Part shown: positions 1 to 8,600 of the stretch, piece by piece
How positions within the stretch are numbered: the first letter of the stretch is position 1
How the letters are laid out: the number at the start of each line of letters is the position of its first letter
NCBI GenBank assembly: GCA_946481275.1
Contig: CAMLMV010000029.1
Span: forward strand, 1-64,000
Direction of reading: 5' to 3'
Origin: an uncultured Massilia sp.
Lineage (GTDB): Bacteria > Pseudomonadota > Gammaproteobacteria > Burkholderiales > Burkholderiaceae
Length of the DNA stretch: 64,000 nt
Program-made: the position numbers and the translations under genes
The notes under the pieces: generated by a model
The model's database searches: none
What the model saw: only the letters and a program-made list of their open reading frames with translations
What the model was told of the DNA's origin: nothing

Positions 1-174
1 CTGCGCGCGCACGGCCTCCAGCGCGGATTGCATGCGCCGCGCGAGCACGTTTGGCGGCGCATCGTCGCGGCGTGCGTCGAAATGCGCATCGATGCGGTGT
101 TCGAGATCGTTCAGGCCCGCGCCGTGCGGAGCAGCGGCGCGCAGGCGGCCCAGGATGCGGTCGCGCGCATTCAT
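1..174 (-). CDS. lutC: Lactate utilization protein C (LutC/LldG-like), N-terminal part, cut by the window edge
   Basis: Only the first 58 codons lie in the window. The protein opens with MNARDRILGRLRAA, the usual start of LutC-family (LUD domain) proteins, which take part in oxidising L-lactate to pyruvate together with the Fe-S proteins LutA and LutB in the cytoplasm. Its ATG overlaps the lutA stop codon as ATGA, so the two are translationally coupled in one operon. lutB is not seen and would have to lie beyond the edge, giving an A-C-B order rather than A-B-C. The C-terminal LUD core is outside the window, so the call rests on the N-terminus and context. Confidence 0.72.
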   Translation of the reverse strand, partial: MNARDRILGRLRAAAPHGAGLNDLEHRIDAHFDARRDDAPPNVLARRMQSALEAVRAQ

Positions 175-917
175 GCCTGCTCTCCCATCCGCCGCCACAA
201 AAAGCTGGCCAGATGCTCGACGGCGAGCGGCGCGCCCTGGTGCTGCGCGGCGTGGCCGATGTTGAGCAGGCAGGCGCAATCGGCCGACACGACGCGGCGG
301 CAACCGGTGGCGCGCATGGACGCGACCTTGTCCGTGACCATGGCGCCGGAAATGTCCGCGTGCTTGATCGAGAACGAACCGCCGAAACCGCAGCACTCCG
401 ATTCGCGCTCGTGCTCCACGCGCGTCACGCCGGGCACCGCGTCGACCAGCGCGACGCCGTGGGCCCGCGTGCCCATCTCGCGCCGCGCGGAACAGGAGGT
501 GTGCAGGACGACGTCCTCCGGCAGCACGGGCGCCCCGGCCGGCATCTTCCATTCCAGGACGTGCAGCAGGAATGCGCCGAACTCGTACACGCGTGCCGCC
601 ACGGCCTGCGCCTGCTCGCTCAGGGCCGGATCGTCACGGAACAGCTCGGGCCAGTGCTTGCGCATCATGCCCGCGCACGAGCCGGAGGGGACGATGATGG
701 GCCAGGGTTCGGGAAACAGGTCCAGCTGGGCGCGCGCGACGGCGCGCGCTTCGTCCGGGTTACCGCTGCTCCACGCGGGCTGTCCGCAGCAGCTCTGGCC
801 GCGCGGATAGTGAACAGTGACGCCGGCCGCTTCCAGCACGCGCACGGCGTCGAGGCCGGCCTGCGGCATGAACAGGTCGATCACACACGTACCGAACAGA
901 TACACGTTGCGAGTCAT
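171..917 (-). CDS. lutA: Lactate utilization protein A, (Fe-S)-binding oxidoreductase subunit
   Basis: The 248-residue product begins MTRNVYLFGTCVIDLF, the standard opening of LutA/LldE/GlcF-type CCG-domain proteins. Two cysteine-rich CCG motifs are visible, SCCGQPAWSSG near residue 43 and SECCGFGGSF near residue 180; in this family they bind Fe-S clusters or a heterodisulfide-like site. With LutB and LutC it oxidises L-lactate to pyruvate. The start was set at 917 because the family begins there; an upstream ATG adds 24 unconserved residues. It is divergent from the GntR/FCD regulator at 1019, and an operator-like inverted repeat lies between them, so lactate-responsive repression is likely. 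Confidence 0.88.
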   Translation of the reverse strand: MTRNVYLFGTCVIDLFMPQAGLDAVRVLEAAGVTVHYPRGQSCCGQPAWSSGNPDEARAVARAQLDLFPEPWPIIVPSGSCAGMMRKHWPELFRDDPALSEQAQAVAARVYEFGAFLLHVLEWKMPAGAPVLPEDVVLHTSCSARREMGTRAHGVALVDAVPGVTRVEHERESECCGFGGSFSIKHADISGAMVTDKVASMRATGCRRVVSADCACLLNIGHAAQHQGAPLAVEHLASFLWRRMGEQA

Positions 918-992
918 GCAATGTCTCCAGAAGGGATTGTCTTTTTTTCTTTTAGTGGATAGATCTTTCCAGTATTCTTTGCGCATCACAAA

Positions 993-1005
993 CTGGTTGG
1001 GCCAG
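993..1005. promoter_or_regulatory. Operator-like inverted repeat between lutA and its GntR/FCD regulator
   Basis: The sequence CTGGTTGGGCCAG has 4-bp arms around a 5-base centre and resembles the TGGTnnnACCA-type sites of FCD-family GntR proteins such as PdhR and LldR. It sits 14 bases before the regulator start. The same 13 bases recur at 1721-1733, just past the regulator gene. Confidence 0.55.
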
Positions 1006-1018
1006 AGGAGACGAGCAC

Positions 1019-1714
1019 ATGGTCACATCGATCCGGCAGGTGCTGGACAGGCTGGAAGAGGCATTGCTTAACGGCAGTTTCCCGGCCAATTCGAAGCTGC
1101 CGTCGGAGCGCGAGCTGGCCGAGCGTTACGGGGTGTCGCGCAACACCGTGCGCGAGGCGATCCAGCAACTGGGGGCGCGCGGACTCGTGCGCATCCGGCC
1201 GCGCAGCGGCGTGTTCGTGTCGGACCAGTTGCGCACGGGCGCGACGTCGCCCTGGGGCCAACTGATCGCCGACAGTCCCGCGCGGCGCGAAGACATCCTG
1301 GAATTCCGGCGCGTGCTGGAAGGCGCCACCGCCTACTTCGCCGCCCTGCGCGGTACGGACGACGACCTGGACCGCATCCGCGGCGCGATGGCGCGGCTCG
1401 ACCGGGCGCGCCGGGACAGCGACCATGCTGCCGAATCGCGCATCGACGTCGAACTGCACGAAGCGATCGCCCAGGCGTCGGGCAACAGCATGTTCCTGCA
1501 CCTGCACAGCAGCGTCACGAAGATGATGCGCGAACACATCATCCGCAACGTCGACGGCTTGCGCGAGCTGAACCAGTCGGTGTCGGAAATCCTGGCGTGG
1601 CAGCACCGCACGGTCTGCGACGCGATCTGCGCCCGGCGCCCGGAAGAAGCGCGCACGGCGATGCAGACGCACATCGACTACGTGCGCAGCCGGTTCGATG
1701 CGGACGAGGAATAG
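1019..1714 (+). CDS. GntR-family regulator with FCD ligand domain (LldR/PdhR-like)
   Basis: The 231-residue protein has an N-terminal winged helix of GntR type (residues about 5-73, with LPSERELAERYGVSRNTVREA) and a C-terminal all-helical FCD domain (about 90-220). The FCD domain shows the metal/ligand residues expected in R-x-x-L-E and the later histidines (ELHEAIAQASGN, WQHRTVCDAI). FCD regulators of this kind usually sense lactate, pyruvate or related carboxylates and repress the adjacent catabolic operon. Divergence from lutA and the shared operator suggest it controls the lut operon and itself. AGAGGAG upstream of the ATG is a good ribosome binding site. Confidence 0.85.
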   Translation: MVTSIRQVLDRLEEALLNGSFPANSKLPSERELAERYGVSRNTVREAIQQLGARGLVRIRPRSGVFVSDQLRTGATSPWGQLIADSPARREDILEFRRVLEGATAYFAALRGTDDDLDRIRGAMARLDRARRDSDHAAESRIDVELHEAIAQASGNSMFLHLHSSVTKMMREHIIRNVDGLRELNQSVSEILAWQHRTVCDAICARRPEEARTAMQTHIDYVRSRFDADEE

Positions 1715-1718
1715 CCGA

Positions 1719-1735
1719 CGCTGGTTGGGCCAGCG
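1719..1735. promoter_or_regulatory. Second copy of the GntR/FCD operator-like site
   Basis: CGCTGGTTGGGCCAGCG contains the same 13-base core as 993-1005, here with perfect 6-bp arms around TTGGG. It lies 5 bases after the regulator stop codon. It could be a second operator or the stem of a weak terminator, but no T-run follows. Confidence 0.45.
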
Positions 1736-1861
1736 CCGTTCGTCGTCGGTTGCAACCCTCCGGCCCCCGAAAAATGCAGTTTGTCGCAGTCCGATGGAGC
1801 GGATCGGGACGTATGGATACAGTACGACCATCCGATCAACGAGAACCCCAAAGGACTCATC

Positions 1862-2233
1862 ATGAAAAAGACCGCCGCCATCATCATCCTGTTCCTGTTC
1901 GCCCTGCTCGTCTGGAACGTCTTCACGTTCGGCGACAGCGTCGTCAGCTTCGGCGACGAGGATATCGGCGGACCGCTGGGCGCCGTGCTGGCGACGGTCT
2001 TCACGGGCGGCGGCCTGCTGCTGGCCGGCGTGATCATGCTGCTCGTGGGCGGCGTGCTCGCGGTGGTGTTCGCCGGCGTGGGCATCCTGTGCATCGGCGG
2101 CCTGGCCCTCGGCGCCTGCGTGCTGGCCCTGTTGATTTCGCCGCTGCTGCTGCCGCTGCTGGTGCCCCTCGCGATCGTGTGGTTCTTCGTGAGCCGCTCG
2201 CGCAAGAACCGCTACATGCAGCAGCCGGTCTAA
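1862..2233 (+). CDS. Small multi-pass membrane protein, unknown function
   Basis: The 123-residue product starts MKKTAAIIILFLFALLVWNV and is almost entirely hydrophobic, with roughly three to four membrane segments, glycine-rich loops and a short basic tail (SRSRKNRYMQQPV). The start is supported by AAAGGA eight bases upstream; the longer open frame lacks coding character. I do not recognise a named family, although it resembles small stress-induced envelope proteins. Its stop overlaps the stop of the convergent phosphoesterase gene. Confidence 0.6.
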   Translation: MKKTAAIIILFLFALLVWNVFTFGDSVVSFGDEDIGGPLGAVLATVFTGGGLLLAGVIMLLVGGVLAVVFAGVGILCIGGLALGACVLALLISPLLLPLLVPLAIVWFFVSRSRKNRYMQQPV

Positions 2234-2973
2234 ATGCCTTCCACCAGCCGCATCGCGAACACGATCGGCAAGCCGGCCGCGATGACCTTCCGCGCGGCCG
2301 CGCCGTGGTCATACGGCACCCTGAAATACTGGATGTCCCGGGCCGCATCGTCGAAGATGGCGTAACACGCCGCGTTGTTCTGGTCGCGCGGCTGGCCCAC
2401 GGCGCCGGGCAGCACGAGGTACTGGTGCTGCGGCCGCAAAGGGATGGATTCGCCGGCCTGCGGCACGTGGCGGCCCATGCGGCCGTCGTCGGCGCGGCGG
2501 TACAGCGCGGGCGCGTGCACGTGGCCGGAAAACACGATGCGGCTGCCGCTGGCGCGGATGCTGCGCTCGGCCTCTTCGATCCCCGTCACGTATTCCCACC
2601 GCTCCGGCGCATGCGCGCTCGCGTGCACGAAGCACGCGTTGCCGTGCCGTTGGATGAGCGGCAGCGCGGCCAGGAAGCCCAGCTGCTCGGCATCGAGCTG
2701 GCCGCCGGTCCAGGCGATGACTTCGCGCGCTTCCGCATGCATGCGGGGGTTCAGCGGCCGCGTGACGGCGAGATCGTGATTGCCCTGCACCGCAACGGCG
2801 CCCCGCGCCACGTACTCCATCACCGTGCGCACGACCCAGGCCGGGTCGGCGCCGTAGCCGACGAAGTCGCCCGTGAACGCGTACTGGTCGACGTGCCGGC
2901 GTTCCGCATGCGCGAGGCAGGCCTCGACGGCTTCGCGGTTCGCGTGCAGGTCGGTCAGCAGGGCGAGGCGCAT
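2230..2973 (-). CDS. Calcineurin-like metallophosphoesterase
   Basis: The 247-residue protein carries the metallophosphoesterase signature in order: D8-x-H10 (LLTDLHAN), GDFVGYG near residue 36, GNHD near residue 65 and SGHVHAP near residue 150. These residues bind two metal ions and cleave phosphodiester or phosphomonoester bonds. The family (YfcE/DR1281-like) is cytoplasmic and its substrate cannot be read from sequence. The ATG directly abuts the queC stop codon with no intervening base, so it is probably cotranscribed with queC and reads from the same ribosome. Confidence 0.8.
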   Translation of the reverse strand: MRLALLTDLHANREAVEACLAHAERRHVDQYAFTGDFVGYGADPAWVVRTVMEYVARGAVAVQGNHDLAVTRPLNPRMHAEAREVIAWTGGQLDAEQLGFLAALPLIQRHGNACFVHASAHAPERWEYVTGIEEAERSIRASGSRIVFSGHVHAPALYRRADDGRMGRHVPQAGESIPLRPQHQYLVLPGAVGQPRDQNNAACYAIFDDAARDIQYFRVPYDHGAAARKVIAAGLPIVFAMRLVEGI

Positions 2974-3687
2974 TTACGTACCTGCGCGCTCCCGCGCGTA
3001 CTGCTCGTACCCGCGCGCGCGCAGCTCGCACGCCGGGCATTTGCCGCAACCGTGGCCCCAGGCATGCGGCGCACCGCGTTCGCCCAGGTAGCAGGTGTGC
3101 GTCTCGAAGCGGATCAGGTCGACGAGCGCTTCACCGCCGCACTGCTCCGCCAGCTGCCATGTCTGCTTCTTGTCGATCCACATCAGCGGCGTCTCGACCT
3201 TCAGGCGCGTGGCCATGCCCAGGTTCAGCGCGACCTGCAGCGCCTTCATCGTGTCGTCGCGGCAGTCGGGGTAGCCGGAGAAATCCGTCTCGCACATCCC
3301 GCCGACCAGGACGTTCAGGCCGCGGCGGTACGCGACCGTCGCCGCCACCGTCATGAACATCAGGTTACGGCCGGGCACGAAGGTGTTCGGCAAGCCGTTG
3401 GCCTGCATCTGGATCTCGACGTTGCTGGTCAGCGCCGTGTCGGAAATGCGCGAGATCAGCGACAGGTCGATCAGGTGGTCTTCGCCCAGGCGCTGGTCCC
3501 ACGTGGCCGACAGCGCGCGCATCTTCGCGAGCACGGGCGCGCGCACGTCGAGTTCGATCGCGTGGCGCTGGCCGTAGTCGAAGCCGATGGTTTCCACGTG
3601 CTCGTAGCGTTGCAGGGCCCAGGCGAGGCAGGTCGTGGAATCCTGTCCTCCGCTGAACAGGACGAGGGCGGTATCGGGTTGGTGCAT
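2974..3687 (-). CDS. queC: 7-cyano-7-deazaguanine synthase QueC
   Basis: QueC converts 7-carboxy-7-deazaguanine to preQ0 with ATP and ammonia, a step in queuosine tRNA modification in the cytoplasm. The 237-residue protein has the PP-loop SGGQDS at residues 12-17, the conserved FVPGRNLMF stretch, and a C-terminal zinc site ([22 protein letters not shown]). Start 3687 was chosen because [14 protein letters not shown] is the normal QueC opening and AGGAA lies just upstream; a longer frame adds 18 poor residues. Other queuosine genes are not adjacent. It is the first gene of a two-gene unit with the phosphoesterase. Confidence 0.93.
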   Translation of the reverse strand: MHQPDTALVLFSGGQDSTTCLAWALQRYEHVETIGFDYGQRHAIELDVRAPVLAKMRALSATWDQRLGEDHLIDLSLISRISDTALTSNVEIQMQANGLPNTFVPGRNLMFMTVAATVAYRRGLNVLVGGMCETDFSGYPDCRDDTMKALQVALNLGMATRLKVETPLMWIDKKQTWQLAEQCGGEALVDLIRFETHTCYLGERGAPHAWGHGCGKCPACELRARGYEQYARERAGT

Positions 3688-3781
3688 GATGAATTCCTGT
3701 ATTGACGTCGGCGCCGAGTCGTCCGCCATTTGATTTGACAATCAGTTAAGATGTGGCCGGCATATTGACGAATGGAGCGAC

Positions 3782-5662
3782 ATGATTTCCGCACGACCCG
3801 ACCCATGCACGGCGATGGCGCCGGCGCGACCACGAATTTTGGCACAAATCGTGCTGGCCGTGAACGCGCTGTGTGTCGTCCCGGTCGCGGCCGCGCAGGA
3901 TCAACCATCCCCGGAAGCACCCTCCAGGGCCATCGACTACGACGTGCGCATCGACGCGCCGCGCCAGTTGCGCGACCTGCTGGAAAACAATCTCGACCTG
4001 ATGCGCTGGCGCGGCAACCCGCGCCTCGACATGGAACAGCTGCTGCGCCTCGTGCGCACGACGCCCGAGCAGATCAAGACCCTCGTCGCCACCGAAGGGT
4101 ATTACACGCCGAAGGTGTCCGCCGACCTCGACACGTCGGGCGCCAGGCCGCGGGCGCTTATCGACGTCGTGCCGGGCGAGCCCGTCGTCGTGGGCGACGT
4201 CGACATCGAACTGCGCGGCTTCGTCCCGTTCGACAAGGGTAGCGCCCCCATCGACGCGGCCGCGCTGCGCAACCGCTGGACCCTGCCCGTCGGCGCGCGC
4301 TTCCGCACGGCGGACTGGGAGGCGGCCAAGCGCGGCCTCGTGCGCCAGGTCGCGCAATCGCGCTTCCCGCGCGCGCAGCTGCTCGATTCTTCCGCCACCG
4401 TCGATCCGGACACGCACCGCGCCCTGCTCAAGGTCGTCATCGACAGCGGCCCGGACGCGCGCTTCGGTGGCCTCGAGATCGAGGGCCTGCAGCGCTATCC
4501 GGCCAGCGTGATCACGAACCTGAACACGATCCGCCCCGGCGACGAGTACAACGAGGCCGCGCTGCAGGCGCTGCAGGGCCGTTTGCAGGACACGGGTTAT
4601 TTCGCCAGTGTGGAGGTGAGCGCGGACATGTCGTCGGTGATCGCGTCGAAGGTAGCGGACCTGAAGGAAAACGAGGGCGCGACGCCGCAGCCGCCGAGCG
4701 GCCCCGCGACGTTGCCCGTCCTTGTGCGGGTCACGGAGAACAAGCGCAAGAACGTGGCGCTCGGCGTCGGTTTCTCGACCAACACGGGTGCCCGCACCCA
4801 GGCCGAGTACGACGACCTGAACGTGTTCGGCAAGCGCATGAAGAGCAACGTGCTGTACGAGCAGAAGCACCAGGCCGCGAAGGCCGAGTTCTACCTGCCG
4901 ACGACGACGGGCGGCTACAACAACAGCTTCGGCGCCGGCTACGACCGCCTCGACGCCAATGGCCAGATCACGCGCACGACGAGCATCCACGCCAAGCGCG
5001 CGTGGGGCTCGCCCCTGCTGGAAAAGACGCTCACGCTGGAAGCGCTGACGGAACAGGTGACCATCGACGACCTGCCGACGACGCGTGTAAAAAGCGTGCC
5101 GCTGACGTTCTCGATCACGAAGCGCAAGCTGGACAGCCTCGTGCAGCCGTCGCGCGGCTACATCGTCAATGCGCAGGTCGGCGGCGCTTTCCTGCCCGTG
5201 CTGACGGACGAAAAATTCGTGCGCCTCTACACGCGCGGCCTCGTCTACAAGCCCGTGGGCGATTCCGGCACCCTGATCGTGCGCGGCGAATTCGGCGCGG
5301 TGGGCTCGAAGGACAAGAACGGCGTGCCGTCGACATTCCTGTTCCGCGCCGGCGGCGACCAGTCCGTGCGCGGCTACGGCTACCAGCAACTGGGCGTGCC
5401 GGTCGGTTCCGCCATCACGGGCGGCCGCTACCTGCTCACCGGCAGCGCCGAATACGATTACTGGTTCAAGCCGCCATGGGGCGCGGCCGTGTTCTACGAC
5501 GTCGGCAACGCGGGCGACAATTTCGCCGACCTGAAACCGAAGGTCGGCTACGGCGTCGGCGCGCGCTGGCGCAGCCCCGTCGGCCCGATCAACGTCGACG
5601 TCGCCTACGGCAAGGCGGTGCATAAAGTCCGCCTGCACTTCTCACTGGGATTCACGTTCTGA
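3782..5662 (+). CDS. tamA: TamA, outer-membrane component of the translocation and assembly module
   Basis: TamA is a BamA-family (Omp85) beta-barrel that works with TamB to insert autotransporters and move lipids to the outer membrane. The 626-residue product has a signal peptide (ILAQIVLAVNALCVVPVAAA), three POTRA-like domains (about residues 40-290) and a C-terminal barrel ending in F-T-F, typical of outer-membrane proteins. The Omp85 VRGYGYQ loop motif is visible near residue 525. An alternative start at 3815 leaves the signal peptide more compact. The stop overlaps the tamB start by one base (TGATG), giving tight coupling. Confidence 0.9.
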   Translation: MISARPDPCTAMAPARPRILAQIVLAVNALCVVPVAAAQDQPSPEAPSRAIDYDVRIDAPRQLRDLLENNLDLMRWRGNPRLDMEQLLRLVRTTPEQIKTLVATEGYYTPKVSADLDTSGARPRALIDVVPGEPVVVGDVDIELRGFVPFDKGSAPIDAAALRNRWTLPVGARFRTADWEAAKRGLVRQVAQSRFPRAQLLDSSATVDPDTHRALLKVVIDSGPDARFGGLEIEGLQRYPASVITNLNTIRPGDEYNEAALQALQGRLQDTGYFASVEVSADMSSVIASKVADLKENEGATPQPPSGPATLPVLVRVTENKRKNVALGVGFSTNTGARTQAEYDDLNVFGKRMKSNVLYEQKHQAAKAEFYLPTTTGGYNNSFGAGYDRLDANGQITRTTSIHAKRAWGSPLLEKTLTLEALTEQVTIDDLPTTRVKSVPLTFSITKRKLDSLVQPSRGYIVNAQVGGAFLPVLTDEKFVRLYTRGLVYKPVGDSGTLIVRGEFGAVGSKDKNGVPSTFLFRAGGDQSVRGYGYQQLGVPVGSAITGGRYLLTGSAEYDYWFKPPWGAAVFYDVGNAGDNFADLKPKVGYGVGARWRSPVGPINVDVAYGKAVHKVRLHFSLGFTF

Positions 5663-8600
5663 TGGAAGCCGATCAACAAACGCCCCAAACCCCTGCGCCG
5701 GTGCGCCGCTGGCCGCGCCGCGTCGGCATCGGCGTGGTCGTCGTCGGCGTCGTGCTGGGCGGCGCCGTCTGGTACCTGGGCCGCGAGACCACCTTGCAGA
5801 TGATCGCCCAGCGCGTCGCCAACGCGAGCGGCGGCAAGCTGACCCTGTCCGGCGTCTCCGGCTCGCTGTACGGCCACATGCACATCGGCCACGTCGTGTT
5901 CCGCAGCGAGACGTCCGTGACGACGGCCGACGACATCGACATCGACTGGAAGCCCTGGCAATACCTGTCGCGCGGCGTCGAGATCGACAAGCTGTACGCC
6001 CGCGTGGTGCGCGTTGAGACGCTGAAGGAATCGACGGAACCGACGACGATGCCCACACGCCTCGCGCCGCCCTTCAAGATCGCGGTCGAGGATGCGCGCC
6101 TCGCGAAGGCGATCTTCGTGAACAAGGGCGCGACGACGGAAATCGACGACATCCGCGCACGCCTGCACGGCGACAAGGCACAGTGGAAACTGGACTACGC
6201 GTCCGCGAACACGCCGTGGGGCCAGGTCGCGGCCAAGGGCAGCATCGCCAACACGCTGCCCTATAAACTGGATGCGGATGCGAGCCTGACGCAGTCGCAG
6301 CCCGCCGCGCCGGCGCAGACCGAGGCGCCGCCGAGCCTGGGCGCGCAACTGAAACTGCACGCGTCGGGCGATCTGCAGAAGACCGTCATCGACGCCACCG
6401 GCCAGGCCGCGCGCGCGCAGGGCAAGGCGCAGATCGTGATGGCGCCGTTCGCCGACATCCCGCTGCAGGCGTTCACGCTCGATGCGCACAACATCGACCC
6501 CGGCTTCTTCAGCCCGACGCTGCCCAGCGCGGACCTGAACCTGGCCGTGGCCGTGCGCCTCGACGCGAACCGCAACATCGCGGGTTCCGTGAACCTGACG
6601 AACGACGGCGCCGTCGGCACGCTCGACCAGCAACGCCTGCCGTTGCGTGCGATGCGCGGCCAGCTGGGCGGCAGCCTCACCGCCATGCGCATCACCGACG
6701 TGCTGATCGACGTGGGCAGCGCCGGCCGTTTCACGGGCAGCGGCAGCGTGCAGCGCGGGCCTGACGAAACGGGTCTCGGCACGGCCGAATTCGCGTTGCA
6801 CACGGACCGCTTCGACCTGCACGACGTCTACGGCAGCATGAAGCCGACGAAGATCGCGGGCGACATCAAGGTCGCCAACACGAAGGACACGCAGACGCTG
6901 GACGTCAACCTGTCGGACGCGGGCCTGCGCCTCGCCGCCCAGGCCGCGCTGGCCGACAACGTGCTCACCGTGCGCGACGCGCGCCTGTCCGCCGGTAAAA
7001 GCAGCGTGCGCGTGACGGGCAATGCGCACCTGAAGGACAACAAGCCGTTCAAGGCGAATGCCGTCGTCAGCAGATTCAATCCCGCCGATTTCGGCAAGTT
7101 CCCGCAGGCCGACATCAATGCCGAGATCAACGCGGCCGGCGCGCTCGTCCCGCAATGGAAGGTCGCGGCCGATTTCGCCGTGCGTCCCAGCCGGCTGTTC
7201 GACCAGCCGCTGTCCGGCCGCGGCAAGCTCGATGCGGATGCTACGCACGTGCACGACGTCGACGCCACGCTGGCGCTGGGCCAGAACACGGTCGATTTGC
7301 GCGGCGCGTTCGGCAAGCCGGGCGAGAAGCTGACGTGGAAGGTCGACGGCAGGCAGCTCTCGGCGCTGCGCAGCGACCTGTATGGCGCCGTGCTCGCAAG
7401 CGGCATCGTCACCGGCACCATGGCGGCGCCGCGCACGACGTTCGAGGTCGATGCCCGTAACCTCGGCTGGGTGCCGCGCGAACGCAAGAACGACAATGGG
7501 TCCATGCACGCAAGCGGCGAGGCCTGGCTCTCTGGTAAAGAAGGCGCGCGCATCGTCGAAGTCACGGCCAAGGGCGACATGCAGCGCCTGAACCCGGCCG
7601 CCTTCGGCTCGCCGCTGGCCGGCAGCATCAACGGCGGCTTCACCGCCAGCGGCCGCACGGGTGCCAACATGGGCGGCGCCATCGACCTGACGCTGCAGGA
7701 TTCCACGTTGTCGAAATCGCCGCTGTGGGGCCATGCAAAACTCGCGGCGGACAAGCGCCACGTGTCGAATGCCGATATCGACCTGCACCTGGGCGGCAAC
7801 GTGGTCGCCGCGAAGGGTGCGTTCGGCAGCGGCCGCGATACGCTGAACTGGCGCATCGACGCGCCGCAGCTGGCCGCCCTCGGCCCGGACTTCGGCGGCG
7901 CGCTGCGCGGATCCGGCGCGCTGTCCGGCACGATGGACACGCCGTCGCTGACGGCCGCCATCGAGGGCCAGAACATCCGCGCGATGGGCACGCAATCGGT
8001 GAAGGCGCTGAAGGCCACCGCGAACCTGGGCTCGGGCCGCGGCGCGGCCGATCCGCTCGCGCTCGATGTGTCGGTGACGGATTACGCGAGCACGACGACC
8101 GATAAGCTGGGCAACGTCAGCGAAACGAAGATCGCGTCCGCACGCCTGACGTCGACGGGCACGCGCGGCGCGCACACGATTTCCGCCGCCGCCCGGGGCG
8201 ACAACTTCGATGCCGCGCTGGCCGTGCATGGCGGCCTGACGGGCAATACGTGGAACGGCACGGTCGATTCGCTGAAGAACAGCGGCCGCTACGCGCTGAC
8301 GCTGGCCGCGCCCACGCCGCTGCGCATCGCGGGCGCACCGGGCAGCGGTCTCGCGGGCCTGGCGAAGCCGGAGCAGATCGCGCTCAGCGGCGCGACGATC
8401 CGTCTGCCGGCCGGCTCCGTCACGATCGACTCGCTGGCCAAGATCGGCCCGCGCTGGAACACGCGCGGCAGCGCCACCGGCGTGCCGATGAATTATCTGG
8501 CGCAGGCGTCGGACGCGATGCGCCAGAACGTACGCGGCGACCTGACCCTGGGTGCGCAATGGGCCATCGACCTGCGCGCGCCCACGGCGGCCGGCGCCGT

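Noticed and set aside
3711..3781. Sigma-70 promoter with TTGACA before tamA
   Set aside because: A TTGACA lies near 3735 but no acceptable -10 hexamer exists at 16-18 bases.
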